From Candidatus Obscuribacterales bacterium (GTDB lineage Bacteria > Cyanobacteriota > Vampirovibrionia > Obscuribacterales > Obscuribacteraceae), in assembly GCA_019746975.1 (NCBI GenBank), contig JAIERK010000190.1, positions 1 to 64,000 on the forward strand: a stretch of 64,000 nt of DNA, given 5' to 3'. Below, piece after piece: positions 51,496 to 60,007 of this stretch. Each line of letters begins with the position of its first letter. Position 1 is the stretch's first letter. The notes below the pieces were generated by a model that was not told the origin of the DNA, ran no database searches, and saw only the letters and a program-made list of their open reading frames with translations. The translations under genes and the position numbers were made by a program.

Positions 51496-52743
51496 TCAGG
51501 CAACGAAGCAATCTTCTTCGAGGCGGAATCTGCTGTGAATGAGCTTAACCGCGTCTTTCGCATATCTTGCGGGTAGAAGAACGCTAACTCGAATGTCGCC
51601 GGTTGCTACCATATTGACGGGGATTCCACTTGATTGGAGTGCTTCGAATACGCTTGCCACCACTTCTGGGCGTTGCGTAAGCCGGCGTCCGACTACCGAG
51701 ATTCGCGCGATGTCCGTGTCGACGTTGACGCGTGGATTGCCGAGCTGAGAGCTAAGTGAGTCGATCAAAGATTGCACGCGTCCGAGCGCCTTGCGATCGA
51801 TAGTAAAAGCCATCTCTTGCGAAGGCTCGTCTTCATGCGCGAGCAGCATAAGCATATCTGTGTTGATTCGAAGCTCTTCCAGTCGAGTAAACAATGCGGA
51901 AATGCCATCGAGAGTGGCGGCTGTTTTCTCAACCATTCTGGACTTCAGTGTTAAAGCGGCCTGTGTCATGTCACAGGCGATGCTGCAGACAGTGTATTCC
52001 GGAACCATGATTCGATGTCCGATCAAAGTACCGACGTCTTTTGGTTCGAAGGTCGAACGTACCCTTAGAGGAACGTTCGCATCCATCGCCAGTTCTACCG
52101 ATCTTGCAGCGAGCACCTGTGCTCCGGTGGCGGAAAGCTCAAGCATCTCCTCGTAGCTGACGGACGGCAGCTTGCGAGCATTGTCCAATAGTCGCGGATC
52201 CGCTGTGTAGACGCCGTTCACGTCGGTATAGATGTCGCATCTGTCGGCATTGATCGCGCTTGCGACCGCAACGGCTGTGGTGTCGGAGCCGCCCCGACCC
52301 AGTGTGGTCAACTCGTTATTGGGGGTTACGCCCTGAAACCCTGCAATGACCGCGATTTCGCCGCGCTGAAGGCTGGCTTCGACCGATTGGGGGGCGATTT
52401 GTTGAATCTTCGCTAAACCGTGATTGCTCTCGGTAATGATGCCGGCCTGGGCGCCCGTGAAGGAACGTGCTTGGTAGCCAAGAGACTGAATCGCCATTGA
52501 CATCAATGCAATTGAGACCTGCTCGCCAGTTGTAAGGAGCATGTCCATCTCTCTCGGATTTGGTCTATCTGTTATCTCTTCAGCTAATCCGATTAGCTGG
52601 TCCGTTGTGTGTCCCATGGCGGAGACTACTGTCGCGACCTCATGCCCTTCGTGGGCAGCGGCTACTGCGATTTCAGCGGCATTTTTGATCTTGCCGATGT
52701 CTGCTAGTGAAGTGCCACCGAATTTCTGTACGAGTCGACCCAT
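51496..52743 (-). CDS. lysC: aspartate kinase
   Basis: First enzyme of the aspartate pathway to lysine, threonine and methionine. The 415-residue protein has KFGGTSLADIGKIKNAA, VVSAMGHTTD, the Asp/Thr-binding LTTGEQVSIALMSMAI, and RGGSDTTAVAVASAI; the C-terminal ~150 residues form two ACT domains (for example RISVVGRRLTQRPEVVASVFEAL and INTDMLMLLAHED), implying feedback control by lysine and/or threonine. The ATG at 52743 starts the family-like MGRLVQKFGG. Monocistronic. Confidence 0.95.
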   Translation of the reverse strand: MGRLVQKFGGTSLADIGKIKNAAEIAVAAAHEGHEVATVVSAMGHTTDQLIGLAEEITDRPNPREMDMLLTTGEQVSIALMSMAIQSLGYQARSFTGAQAGIITESNHGLAKIQQIAPQSVEASLQRGEIAVIAGFQGVTPNNELTTLGRGGSDTTAVAVASAINADRCDIYTDVNGVYTADPRLLDNARKLPSVSYEEMLELSATGAQVLAARSVELAMDANVPLRVRSTFEPKDVGTLIGHRIMVPEYTVCSIACDMTQAALTLKSRMVEKTAATLDGISALFTRLEELRINTDMLMLLAHEDEPSQEMAFTIDRKALGRVQSLIDSLSSQLGNPRVNVDTDIARISVVGRRLTQRPEVVASVFEALQSSGIPVNMVATGDIRVSVLLPARYAKDAVKLIHSRFRLEEDCFVA

Positions 52744-53233
52744 ATGCTTTATTTAGTAAATACAGACTATTTCCAATCCTAATGATATCCCTCCAGAGTA
52801 AGGCAAGAGTTAAGTCCGTGGGAAAACTATTCTAATAAACCGCGTACTGAGGTAAAGAGTGTGTTCTTTGACGGGTTACTTTAGACTCAACTTTGTCCAA
52901 TTAGGTTCTGCGGTTAACGATTCTGAGCCGATCGATATCGATCGATATCTGATGATTGTCAATTCTTGAATTGGATGATCACGATATTATCAGTGGTGGC
53001 ACGTATACACCATTGTTTTAGCTTGGTAATCGTTGAAAATTGTTTGTGTCTAGGAAGGGTAGTCTTCCCATCCTTGCAGTAACGATCATCCCTTGCTGTA
53101 CTAGATTTTTCGAATACCTCTTGATGGATGTATGTAAGAATGGGTGCGTGTATGTATCTCGGGCAGTCAGATAGCATGGGCTATCCGGCTCCGAGTATGC
53201 GCTCCAAACTCTCATCATCTTTGGAATACGGAC
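52744..53233. other. 490-base intergenic region before lysC with a palindrome
   Basis: No supported gene. A 16-bp perfect palindrome CGATCGATATCGATCG occupies 52929-52944 within two copies of GATCGATATC (52930-52949). TTTGTCCAATT at 52893-52903 recurs at 56874-56884 on the other side of the large repeat-protein gene. A small hairpin GATAGC-ATGG-GCTATC lies near 53171-53186, after the repeat-protein stop on the minus strand, without a U-run. Short open frames here lack support. Confidence 0.4.
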
Positions 53234-56200
53234 TTACTTCTTCCATGCCGCTATTGTCGCTTTGGAGTGGAGTTGGAAATCCTGATGACCGAGGTGCATC
53301 AATACAGCAGAGGTCTTCAGAAACTTGGCGGATAGTCTTTGCGCCTGCGGGTGCTTCGACTGCATTATCTCTCTGAGCGGAGTAATCGAAGTGGCGGCAT
53401 GCACCGTGGAGAACTCCGCAGTGAAGACGCGGTTGCCGGTTGCGCTTATGGACTCGTTGAGTCTGCCGTAACCGACTGTCTGAGCAGGATTAACATCGCC
53501 GAATTGACCCCGCTTATTGCTTACTACTGTGCAATGTCCAGGGCTGAGATACATGGTCTTACCGTCCACAGTTACCCTGACGGAGCCTTTCTTCCCATCA
53601 TGCAAATCGTAGACACCAAGAGCATTTTCGTCGGCGACAACCAGAGCCATAGAACCGGCATCGATCGCGACGGTGCCGTAAGGAGTTTCTAGGTACGTAG
53701 CGCAATTCGGAGCGAACAGAATCTTGCCTCGATTGAGCTTGGCCGTCTCGGCGAATCTCGCGGAGCCTATATCTTTAGGTTTTTGAGTCAGGGTCTTGGA
53801 GTTTGGAAGCCTCAGGTCATGTTCGAACCAAACGAAGGCGGACACGGCGTTCGTAGTGTCGGCATTCTCTGTGGCACTTTCAACTCTTTCCGTCGGAACA
53901 CTCCGGTTGGCGATAAGAGTCGAGACCGTCGTTAGGTTGCTGATGGTATCCGCGTCGAGCAGGGTGCCAGAGGGAAATACATCCGTAAGCGAAGGAAGAC
54001 TCTCGCTAGGTCCTTTTGATGGAGCATTCGGAATTGATTTAGCAACAATTTGAGCGGAGTCGTCGGTGGATATGGTGGATACGTTGGATACGTTGGAAAC
54101 AGAAGCGCTGTCAACCTGAGGGAGACTGAGTCCAGGTGGGTCAGCGATGATGACTACATTGCTGTCTATCGAAAATGCTTTTTTCTTGAGCCCATTGGCG
54201 AACGTTACGATCGCTCCTTTGGCGGTTACACTAATGTTGTCGTCTTTGCTCAACGTGACCTTTTTCCCCCAATTGATTGCTCCGCCGTTCTGAATACTGA
54301 AAGTCACGTTCTTGAAGGGTTTTCCTGCAATCGGTGGAGTCGGAATTACTCCAGTCGCGATCGTCACATTTCCGAGACCTGCCGTACTGGCTAAAGCGCT
54401 AATCTGTGCATCTTTACCTATTTCAAGGAAATCCGTCTTCTTACCAGCCTTTCCTGTTGTATTGAGGTTCTGAATCCACACGTCACCTTCATTGGCGGTG
54501 ATAATCGCACCTTCGTTGATTTTGAGTTTGCCTCTCTCCTGGAAGATGGAGATGTCGCCGCTGTTGGTGACAAGGTTGCCGATTTTGCTGTCATCAATGC
54601 CCGTGGCAGGACTGTCATTTAGGCCTTGCGACAAAATCTGGATGCCTGTCTCTGCAAATGCCGCGGCACCGACCGTAAACTCAGTCGATTCATTTCCGGA
54701 AATGCTGATGAAGTTTGCGTTGATACTTCCCTGAACGATAGTGTCATCGGGTGACTCCAACAGAAGCGTTCCGCCCACATTGGCATTAATGATGAGTGTA
54801 TCGCCCGGATCAGGATCAGCAGTTGTGACGGTGAGTGCGAATGAGCCGGAAATTATAGCGCCGCTTGTGGCAGGCGTGCCGGTGTCGGAGATTTTGATCG
54901 GTTCGCTTCCAATACGTGGAGAGAAGGAGCTGATTAGGGTATTGCCTGTACCAACGACTCCCAGCGAGTTATCGACCTGGAAGATGCTGCACTCACGACC
55001 AAGTACGGTTACGTTGCCATTAGCACCCATACCGCCATCTGCGGAAATGTTGCCGATGAGAACATTGCCTCCGACGAAAAGGTCGCCAGGGCAGGCCGCT
55101 ATAACGATGTCGCCGGCCGACAACGTGCCGTCAGATTTGATCAATCCGCCGTTGACGTCGATGTTACCACCTGTCGAGGTGAGACCTGTAATCCATGTCT
55201 CATTGGGGTGAGTGCCGTTAGGAGCTTCGAATGTCACGCCTGCTGCTAGAAGAATGCTTCCTCCTGCTCCGGCGGCGTTGCTTGTATCAAGGGTGGCTCC
55301 GGTGGCCAATATGCTACCGCCTGCAATGATTGCCAGGGGGGCGCCACTGGTTGATATGCTGCCGGGCGAGATGTCGCCTGTGTTTTTGATTATCGGGTCG
55401 CCGGTCGTAGTTACGTCGTCAAGGATCAGGTTGGAAGTGCTCGCTTCAATGAAAGCGGAGCCGGCGTGGGCGGTCACAGCGCCCGTAAGTTGTCCAACAT
55501 TGACGTTAATCACTCCCTCTCCGCCATTGATGATTAGTTTTTGCGACATCCAATCACCACCGCTCAGGCTGGTGTCAAGTTTGTCTGTGAAATTTGCGGT
55601 CCTTACATTGATCGCGCCATTTAGAGCTCGAATCGTGCCACCATTATTGGTGACAGAGAGTGCCGTAGGCAGAGGCGAGTCGACGTTGACGTTGCCGTTA
55701 TTTGAAACGATCGTGCCGTAATTGTCGATATTGGCTGAGTTGAGATTGACGTGACCCTGAGCGGACATTGTTCCGCCGGCATTTACCACCTGCGCCGATG
55801 AGATGGTGAGGTTCCCGGCACTCGATACGGTGCCTAAGTTAATGAAAGAATCTGTAGCGTCGAGATTCAGGTCTAACGAGGTATTCAGTGGACCAAATCT
55901 GCTTGCGAGGGTGTTAGAACCGACTGAGGATATGACACCACTTTCCGCGTTGTAGAGGGAGCGTGCGCCGATTTTTGCTTCTGTTGCCGCATTGTTGGTC
56001 GATAGCGCAACTACAGAACCGAAATTGTTGAGCTGTCCCGTCAATCGAAAGTCACCCTTGTCGGCGAAGTTGCCGATTGCTTGTACTTTTTCCGGTACGA
56101 CCAGAGATGTCGCTTCGATTTTTCTGCCGGCATCGCTGAGAATACTGAGAAGGACATCTCCCCCTACAGCGTTGCCTTTGCCGGCGAGGACCAGACCCTG

Positions 56201-56737
56201 GTTGCCGGCGAGCTTCTGCGTGACAGCGACGTATTCGGCCGGAGTTACGAATGCACCTGCTGCAAGCGTTTTCTCTTCTCCGCCGACTGTGATGGAAACT
56301 GAGCTGCCATTCTCAAAGAGGTTTTCCCCCAGCTTGATTGAGCGACTGTCTGATGTTAGGTCTAACTCGGCACCACCGGATACATTCTGCAGCTTGCCTG
56401 CAGTAGTGAGAACTTGAGAGCGGTTGTGCAGATTCTGCGTAAGACTCGGATTCGAGATGTTGTGTAAAACATTTTGATAGGGATTGTCTCGAGATTCGAT
56501 TGCAACGGATAGCGGCCTTGTAACTGCCGGCGGTGGTATAGGATTTACCGATAGTCCGTTGACTCTTGCGTTGCGTCGGTCCTCGCGAATCTGGATGCGT
56601 GCTTGTCGTTGCGCCAGACGGGCTAGATGATCTCCATCATTATGTCGGGCTGCGGCCGGTATATTCGCCGAAGCTATCAATCCGGTAAGTGCTAGTGGAA
56701 TAACAAAAGTGTTTACCGGCAGAGTTTTGTTCGACAT
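53234..56737 (-). CDS. large secreted beta-repeat protein, relative of the 12.7-21 kb protein
   Basis: 1167 residues. A signal peptide (FVIPLALTGLIASANIPAAA) is followed by an Arg/Gln-rich segment and the N-terminal module shared with the giant protein (ITVGGEEKTLAAGAFVTPAEYVAVTQ... GNAVGGDVLL). The body is Gly/Ser/Asn-rich beta-helix-type sequence (for example GSILLAAG, GNVTVLGRE). The C-terminal ~165 residues (from about residue 1000) carry the same FecR-like strands (ETPYGTVAI, VYDLHD, MYLSPG), NPAQ, and helical tail (KFLKTSAVLMHLG) as the giant protein. Met at 56737 has GAGG upstream and gives MSNK, like MSDNK in the relative; an ATG at 56752 is the alternative. Probably a surface adhesin or matrix protein. 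No secretion partner is nearby. Confidence 0.83.
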   Translation of the reverse strand: MSNKTLPVNTFVIPLALTGLIASANIPAAARHNDGDHLARLAQRQARIQIREDRRNARVNGLSVNPIPPPAVTRPLSVAIESRDNPYQNVLHNISNPSLTQNLHNRSQVLTTAGKLQNVSGGAELDLTSDSRSIKLGENLFENGSSVSITVGGEEKTLAAGAFVTPAEYVAVTQKLAGNQGLVLAGKGNAVGGDVLLSILSDAGRKIEATSLVVPEKVQAIGNFADKGDFRLTGQLNNFGSVVALSTNNAATEAKIGARSLYNAESGVISSVGSNTLASRFGPLNTSLDLNLDATDSFINLGTVSSAGNLTISSAQVVNAGGTMSAQGHVNLNSANIDNYGTIVSNNGNVNVDSPLPTALSVTNNGGTIRALNGAINVRTANFTDKLDTSLSGGDWMSQKLIINGGEGVINVNVGQLTGAVTAHAGSAFIEASTSNLILDDVTTTGDPIIKNTGDISPGSISTSGAPLAIIAGGSILATGATLDTSNAAGAGGSILLAAGVTFEAPNGTHPNETWITGLTSTGGNIDVNGGLIKSDGTLSAGDIVIAACPGDLFVGGNVLIGNISADGGMGANGNVTVLGRECSIFQVDNSLGVVGTGNTLISSFSPRIGSEPIKISDTGTPATSGAIISGSFALTVTTADPDPGDTLIINANVGGTLLLESPDDTIVQGSINANFISISGNESTEFTVGAAAFAETGIQILSQGLNDSPATGIDDSKIGNLVTNSGDISIFQERGKLKINEGAIITANEGDVWIQNLNTTGKAGKKTDFLEIGKDAQISALASTAGLGNVTIATGVIPTPPIAGKPFKNVTFSIQNGGAINWGKKVTLSKDDNISVTAKGAIVTFANGLKKKAFSIDSNVVIIADPPGLSLPQVDSASVSNVSNVSTISTDDSAQIVAKSIPNAPSKGPSESLPSLTDVFPSGTLLDADTISNLTTVSTLIANRSVPTERVESATENADTTNAVSAFVWFEHDLRLPNSKTLTQKPKDIGSARFAETAKLNRGKILFAPNCATYLETPYGTVAIDAGSMALVVADENALGVYDLHDGKKGSVRVTVDGKTMYLSPGHCTVVSNKRGQFGDVNPAQTVGYGRLNESISATGNRVFTAEFSTVHAATSITPLREIMQSKHPQAQRLSAKFLKTSAVLMHLGHQDFQLHSKATIAAWKK

Positions 56738-56984
56738 TGCGCATGTCCTCATTAAGTCCCTTCATAGAAAGGACGGTGGAGCGAGACGCCCACAGAATAA
56801 CATCTTGATAAGCGGGAACCGGTTCTGTAAGGAGAACTGTGACGAGCGTTTGGAATAAATTGGAAATCGAAAGTTTGTCCAATTGGCGACATCGTTAGAC
56901 GCAGCATTTGCCTCTGGCTCTTGTGCTCCGGCAGCCTGGAATCGAATCATCGAAATATTTTTGGGGTGTTGATAGTCAAACCAG
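56738..56984. promoter_or_regulatory. upstream region of the second repeat-protein gene
   Basis: 247 bases between the repeat-protein gene and the unknown exported protein gene, both minus strand. It holds TTTGTCCAATT at 56874-56884, matching a copy at 52893-52903 and overlapping the inverted-repeat word upstream of the orphan winged-helix gene. No clear -35/-10 pair. Confidence 0.3.
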
Positions 56985-57917
56985 CTACTGAATTGAAACC
57001 ATTAAACTTTGCATACCATGCGATTCCAGATAGCTGTTTAATGATTGAACAAGATCGATGTTGTTTTGATATCGCTGTGGAGCGAACGGACCGTATTTCT
57101 GTAAGCGCGTCACGAGCCCGCCTTCGTGTAGAGGCTGACCTCGCGATGAGAAGATGCGGTTAGAACTGATGTTCTCTAGTTGTCCGTCCTGGAGCATGGT
57201 GTAGTCGTTGAGTGACTCCTGTTGGAAGACATCGGCGACTTGGGTTGTGCCATTCCAGGTCTCGGTGACGAGATAACGAGCCCGCGTAACCAGCTCTTGT
57301 GGTGTGCTGCGCTCGCATTTGAGGTTAACCATTATGAAGCGCGCAATCTTACCTTTCGTCCAGCCGTCTTTCTCCAGCGGCAATATGTCAGCGTGCCAGA
57401 TGTTGCCCATGCGATCGTACTGGTGGCCCCAGGAGATGCTCATCTCATTTTCAGTCCATGCCGACATGCTGGTGAATCTGTTTGTGCGCAGGTCTCGATA
57501 GCTGACGGTGAGGTCGCCCTGTTTCTTCCACTGGCCAGCCATCCATTTTGGAATCATGAACCACTCGACCGTTGGAGCGGATGTTGCAGAAGTCGTTACA
57601 TTGCCGCCCAATCGCGGTAGTGTTTGGTAGGCATCCATGTGCCCCTGTTGAGCGGAGCCGTCGAACTGCGGTTGTGGCGCGGTGCGCTGCGCAGCCAAGC
57701 TAAACGCGGATGCCGGATTCGGCGGATTCTGCGTGCTTGGCTGATCCGACACAGGCGCCAGGTAATCGGAGTGAGCGACACCAGAGTAAAGTGTGAATGC
57801 AGAACTCGGGCTGACACTACAGATGGTGCACAGTAATGATATGACGAAAATTCTAAACGCGTTAATCCTGACCACGATTGATACCTGAAAGAGAGAAATA
57901 CGCCAAGCCAGACGCAT
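56985..57917 (-). CDS. exported protein of unknown function, possible lipocalin-like fold
   Basis: 310 residues with an N-terminal signal (AFRIFVISLLCTICSVSPSSAF, about 22-43). Residues 44-120 are Pro/Gln/Ala-rich; the remainder looks like a beta-rich domain beginning WFMIPKWMAGQWKKQGDLTV, with ISWGHQYDRMGNIWH and RYLVTETWNGTTQVADVFQQESLNDY. The 'W-x-G-x-W' start is reminiscent of lipocalin/nitrobindin-type barrels, but this is only a resemblance. One Cys in the mature part (KCERS). No clear neighbours in function. Confidence 0.6.
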   Translation of the reverse strand: MRLAWRISLFQVSIVVRINAFRIFVISLLCTICSVSPSSAFTLYSGVAHSDYLAPVSDQPSTQNPPNPASAFSLAAQRTAPQPQFDGSAQQGHMDAYQTLPRLGGNVTTSATSAPTVEWFMIPKWMAGQWKKQGDLTVSYRDLRTNRFTSMSAWTENEMSISWGHQYDRMGNIWHADILPLEKDGWTKGKIARFIMVNLKCERSTPQELVTRARYLVTETWNGTTQVADVFQQESLNDYTMLQDGQLENISSNRIFSSRGQPLHEGGLVTRLQKYGPFAPQRYQNNIDLVQSLNSYLESHGMQSLMVSIQ

Positions 57918-57984
57918 TAGTATAACCGACGCCAGTCTGTGGGCTCCTGTATTGAGAAGCGTTCTGTTATATTAGCTAAAAGGA

Positions 57985-58348
57985 TTGAGAGGTCGGGTTC
58001 TGGACGGTATTACGATCCATGTGTCTCCAGGTCGCACGTCTGTGCCGAAGCGATATTGGCCATTCTTGCTGGCGTTGTACGCAGCAATTCCGATTTCGCA
58101 TGGCTTGGACTATTACTTCGTGCCCGAGTCCTTGGAATGCCTTTTGCGAACTCCTAACAAATGCGATTCCTTCGCTTATTGTTCTTGAAGCGTTGATTTG
58201 TTATCTGAAAAAAACGACGAAGCTTGGGTTGCTCTGGATGATCGTGCTGGGCATTGCGTGGCTGGTTTGCCTTCCGATATGCCTACTCCAGATTTATCTA
58301 GGTGGAAACGTCGAGAGATTGTTGACCAATAAAGAGATACACATCTAA
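57985..58348 (+). pseudogene. small membrane protein gene split by a frameshift
   Basis: Two overlapping frames each look like half of one membrane protein. The first, from a TTG at 57985 (AAAGG upstream), gives VPKRYWPFLLALYAAIPISH and stops at 58188. The second, one frame over, gives LLTNAIPSLIVLEALICYL and IVLGIAWLVCLPICLLQIYLGG and ends at 58348. Joining them near 58130-58165 gives a protein of about 120 residues with three membrane segments. A one-base indel (there is a T4 run near 58141) or a sequencing error would explain this. Family not recognised. Confidence 0.6.
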
Positions 58349-58541
58349 TTGACTGGGAGCCTGTGCCTGGACTTCCTGCTTCGTACCGCAGATGCACCTA
58401 CCGGAGTGGTCGAGACTACGAAACTATGGAGCACGAGTTTTTCCCATTCATCAAGAATGTTGATGAAATTGGTTCTTATGAGTTCATTAAATTGCCTAGA
58501 CCTCAGAATAAGTGTGATTAGCACCATATTCGGTGCTGTCT

Positions 58542-58577
58542 ACACACACACACACTCTCTCTCTCTCTCTCTCTCTC
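58542..58577. repeat. adjacent dinucleotide microsatellites (AC)7 and (CT)11
   Basis: (AC)7 occupies 58542-58555 and runs directly into about 11.5 units of CT (58555-58577). They lie between the split membrane gene and the cysteine-rich peptide genes. Confidence 0.95.
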
Positions 58578-58586
58578 GAACGGACC

Positions 58587-58644
<58 letters not shown>

Positions 58645-58832
58645 GTGATTTAACACACGAACACTACAAAGCTCAGGTGCGCTTGACAGCTCTGGTTCTT
58701 CTGGAAAAGTTTTTTTTGAAACTTGGGAACATTTGGACTAGTGATGCGTCGTTAATCCCTGTGGCGAATTTGAAAGCTGTAAAGTGGGCAAGCTGCGACA
58801 ACAGCATTCGAAGCGGCGAAGGAAGTGGCTAA

Positions 58833-59192
58833 GTGATCAGACTTTTCCTAGCACTAATAATCTCCCTGATGTCGGTTATTCCGGCTCAGGCGTTTTGCAG
58901 TGTGGACAGTGGTCCGGCACCGTCGTGCTGCTGCGTCTCTGCCCCAGCCCCTGCGGATTGTGCTGAGGTCAGCGGCACCTGTTGCGAGATGACCACCTCA
59001 GAGCCGGTCGCTCCGACCAGCGAGACGTCTCAGTCTGCACTGAGAACGCCTGCCGCAGTCTCGACTATCATTCCGCAGATGCATGATTCCGTCCATCCAG
59101 CGCCGTCAGTGGCACGTTTGGACCTCGATCGTAGACCTCTACATCTTGCCTCTAACAAAGTCTACCTTCTATATAGATCATTTCTGATTTAA
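58833..59192 (+). CDS. exported cysteine-rich protein
   Basis: 119 residues with a clear signal peptide (LFLALIISLMSVIPAQAF, cleaved near residue 20). Eight Cys fall in the next 32 residues, in the pattern C-x9-CCC-x8-C-x6-CC; the remainder is Pro/Ser-rich with a basic end. The GTG start follows GGAAG by 8 bases. Not a recognised family. The clustered Cys suggest thiol-based metal binding or disulphides. A second Cys-rich exported peptide follows 80 bases downstream. Confidence 0.65.
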   Translation: MIRLFLALIISLMSVIPAQAFCSVDSGPAPSCCCVSAPAPADCAEVSGTCCEMTTSEPVAPTSETSQSALRTPAAVSTIIPQMHDSVHPAPSVARLDLDRRPLHLASNKVYLLYRSFLI

Positions 59193-59272
59193 ACCGATAG
59201 CTCTCCGCTAATGTTTCTACGCTTTGGTTGAAGCGTAGTTCCCCTAAACACGTACTTAAGGAGCTATCTATT

Positions 59273-59530
59273 ATGAAAAACAGATTTGCAATTCTCGCTA
59301 CAACACTGGCAGTTACCGCATTCGGTCTACTCCCTGCAATCGCGCAGAGCGTCACCAATGCCCAGGGTTGCTGCGCTCAGCAATCCGCTTGCTGCGAAGT
59401 TCAAGAATCGTGCTGCGACACGGCTGTGACCAACACCTCGACAGCGTCTTCGAAGGCTGCCCAAAGCGCCTCCAGCTGCTGCACTCCCGGTGCACAATGC
59501 TGCGATGAGAACGCCGCCTGCTGCGGTTGA
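59273..59530 (+). CDS. exported peptide with six Cys-Cys pairs
   Basis: 85 residues. Signal peptide FAILATTLAVTAFGLLPAIAQ, then a 60-residue mature part holding 12 Cys, all in CC pairs. They form two triplets with equal spacing, CC-x5-CC-x5-CC, separated by a Ser/Thr/Ala spacer of about 21 residues. The start at 59273 was chosen for its AAGGAG ribosome-binding site and the signal peptide; an upstream in-frame ATG at 59228 has neither. A strong terminator follows. Family unknown; metal (Cu, Cd, Hg, Zn) or thiol-redox binding is the most likely role, by inference from composition. Confidence 0.75.
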   Translation: MKNRFAILATTLAVTAFGLLPAIAQSVTNAQGCCAQQSACCEVQESCCDTAVTNTSTASSKAAQSASSCCTPGAQCCDENAACCG

Positions 59531-59568
59531 TCACCTACCGCCATTTGCCGTGTTAACGAAACAGCCGG

Positions 59569-59600
59569 GTGTGAGCCCGGCTGTTTTCCTTCGTATTTAG
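59569..59600 (+). terminator. rho-independent terminator after the cysteine-rich peptides
   Basis: AAACAGCCGGG (59569-59579) pairs with CCCGGCTGTTT (59586-59596) in an 11-bp perfect stem with a 6-base loop, ending in TTTTCCTT. It begins 38 bases after the stop codon. Confidence 0.93.
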
Positions 59601-59848
59601 TTTTCGCTTTTGTATTTGTATGCGAAAAAATTACTTACCATGACTCGTAACTGACGTTGCATAGACAGAGCACCATAAGTCTATTTCCGCAGTCTGTCGC
59701 AAACTGGCAAGGCTGTGCAGAATAGTTGCACCGACTACCCTTTGCCCAATTGATATAAATTTAGGAAGTATTTGCCGAAAGAACAAGCCGCATCGGTCCA
59801 GCGTAACATGGCTGAATAAGCGGGCTTTCGACTCCTGGTGCTACACAA

Positions 59849-59894
59849 TCGATTGAAAAGTGTTTGCCGATATCGGCAAACACTTTTCAATCGA
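59849..59894. repeat. 46-bp perfect palindrome without a loop
   Basis: Starting TCGATTGAAAAGTGTTTGCC and centred on GATATC, the second half is the exact complement of the first, so the sequence can form a cruciform or a 23-bp RNA hairpin. It is in the 477-base gap between the cysteine-rich peptide and the zinc-ribbon gene, 114 bases before the latter. Neither side has a U-run. The rest of the gap (59601-59848 and 59895-60007) shows no gene. Confidence 0.95.
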
Positions 59895-60007
59895 ATATAT
59901 CAACCTGTGCCCGGAAAGCGCCGCAGTGAGTGGTTTTTCGCAACCGTAAAACGAAATTGAACTTTTTTGACCCGAAATACGTATTTAAAAGTATGGAGGT
60001 GATGCTA

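Noticed and set aside
52959-53177. 72-residue minus-strand frame after the second repeat protein
   Set aside because: No ribosome-binding site, mixed hydrophilic composition without domain features, and overlapped by equally long frames in other registers.
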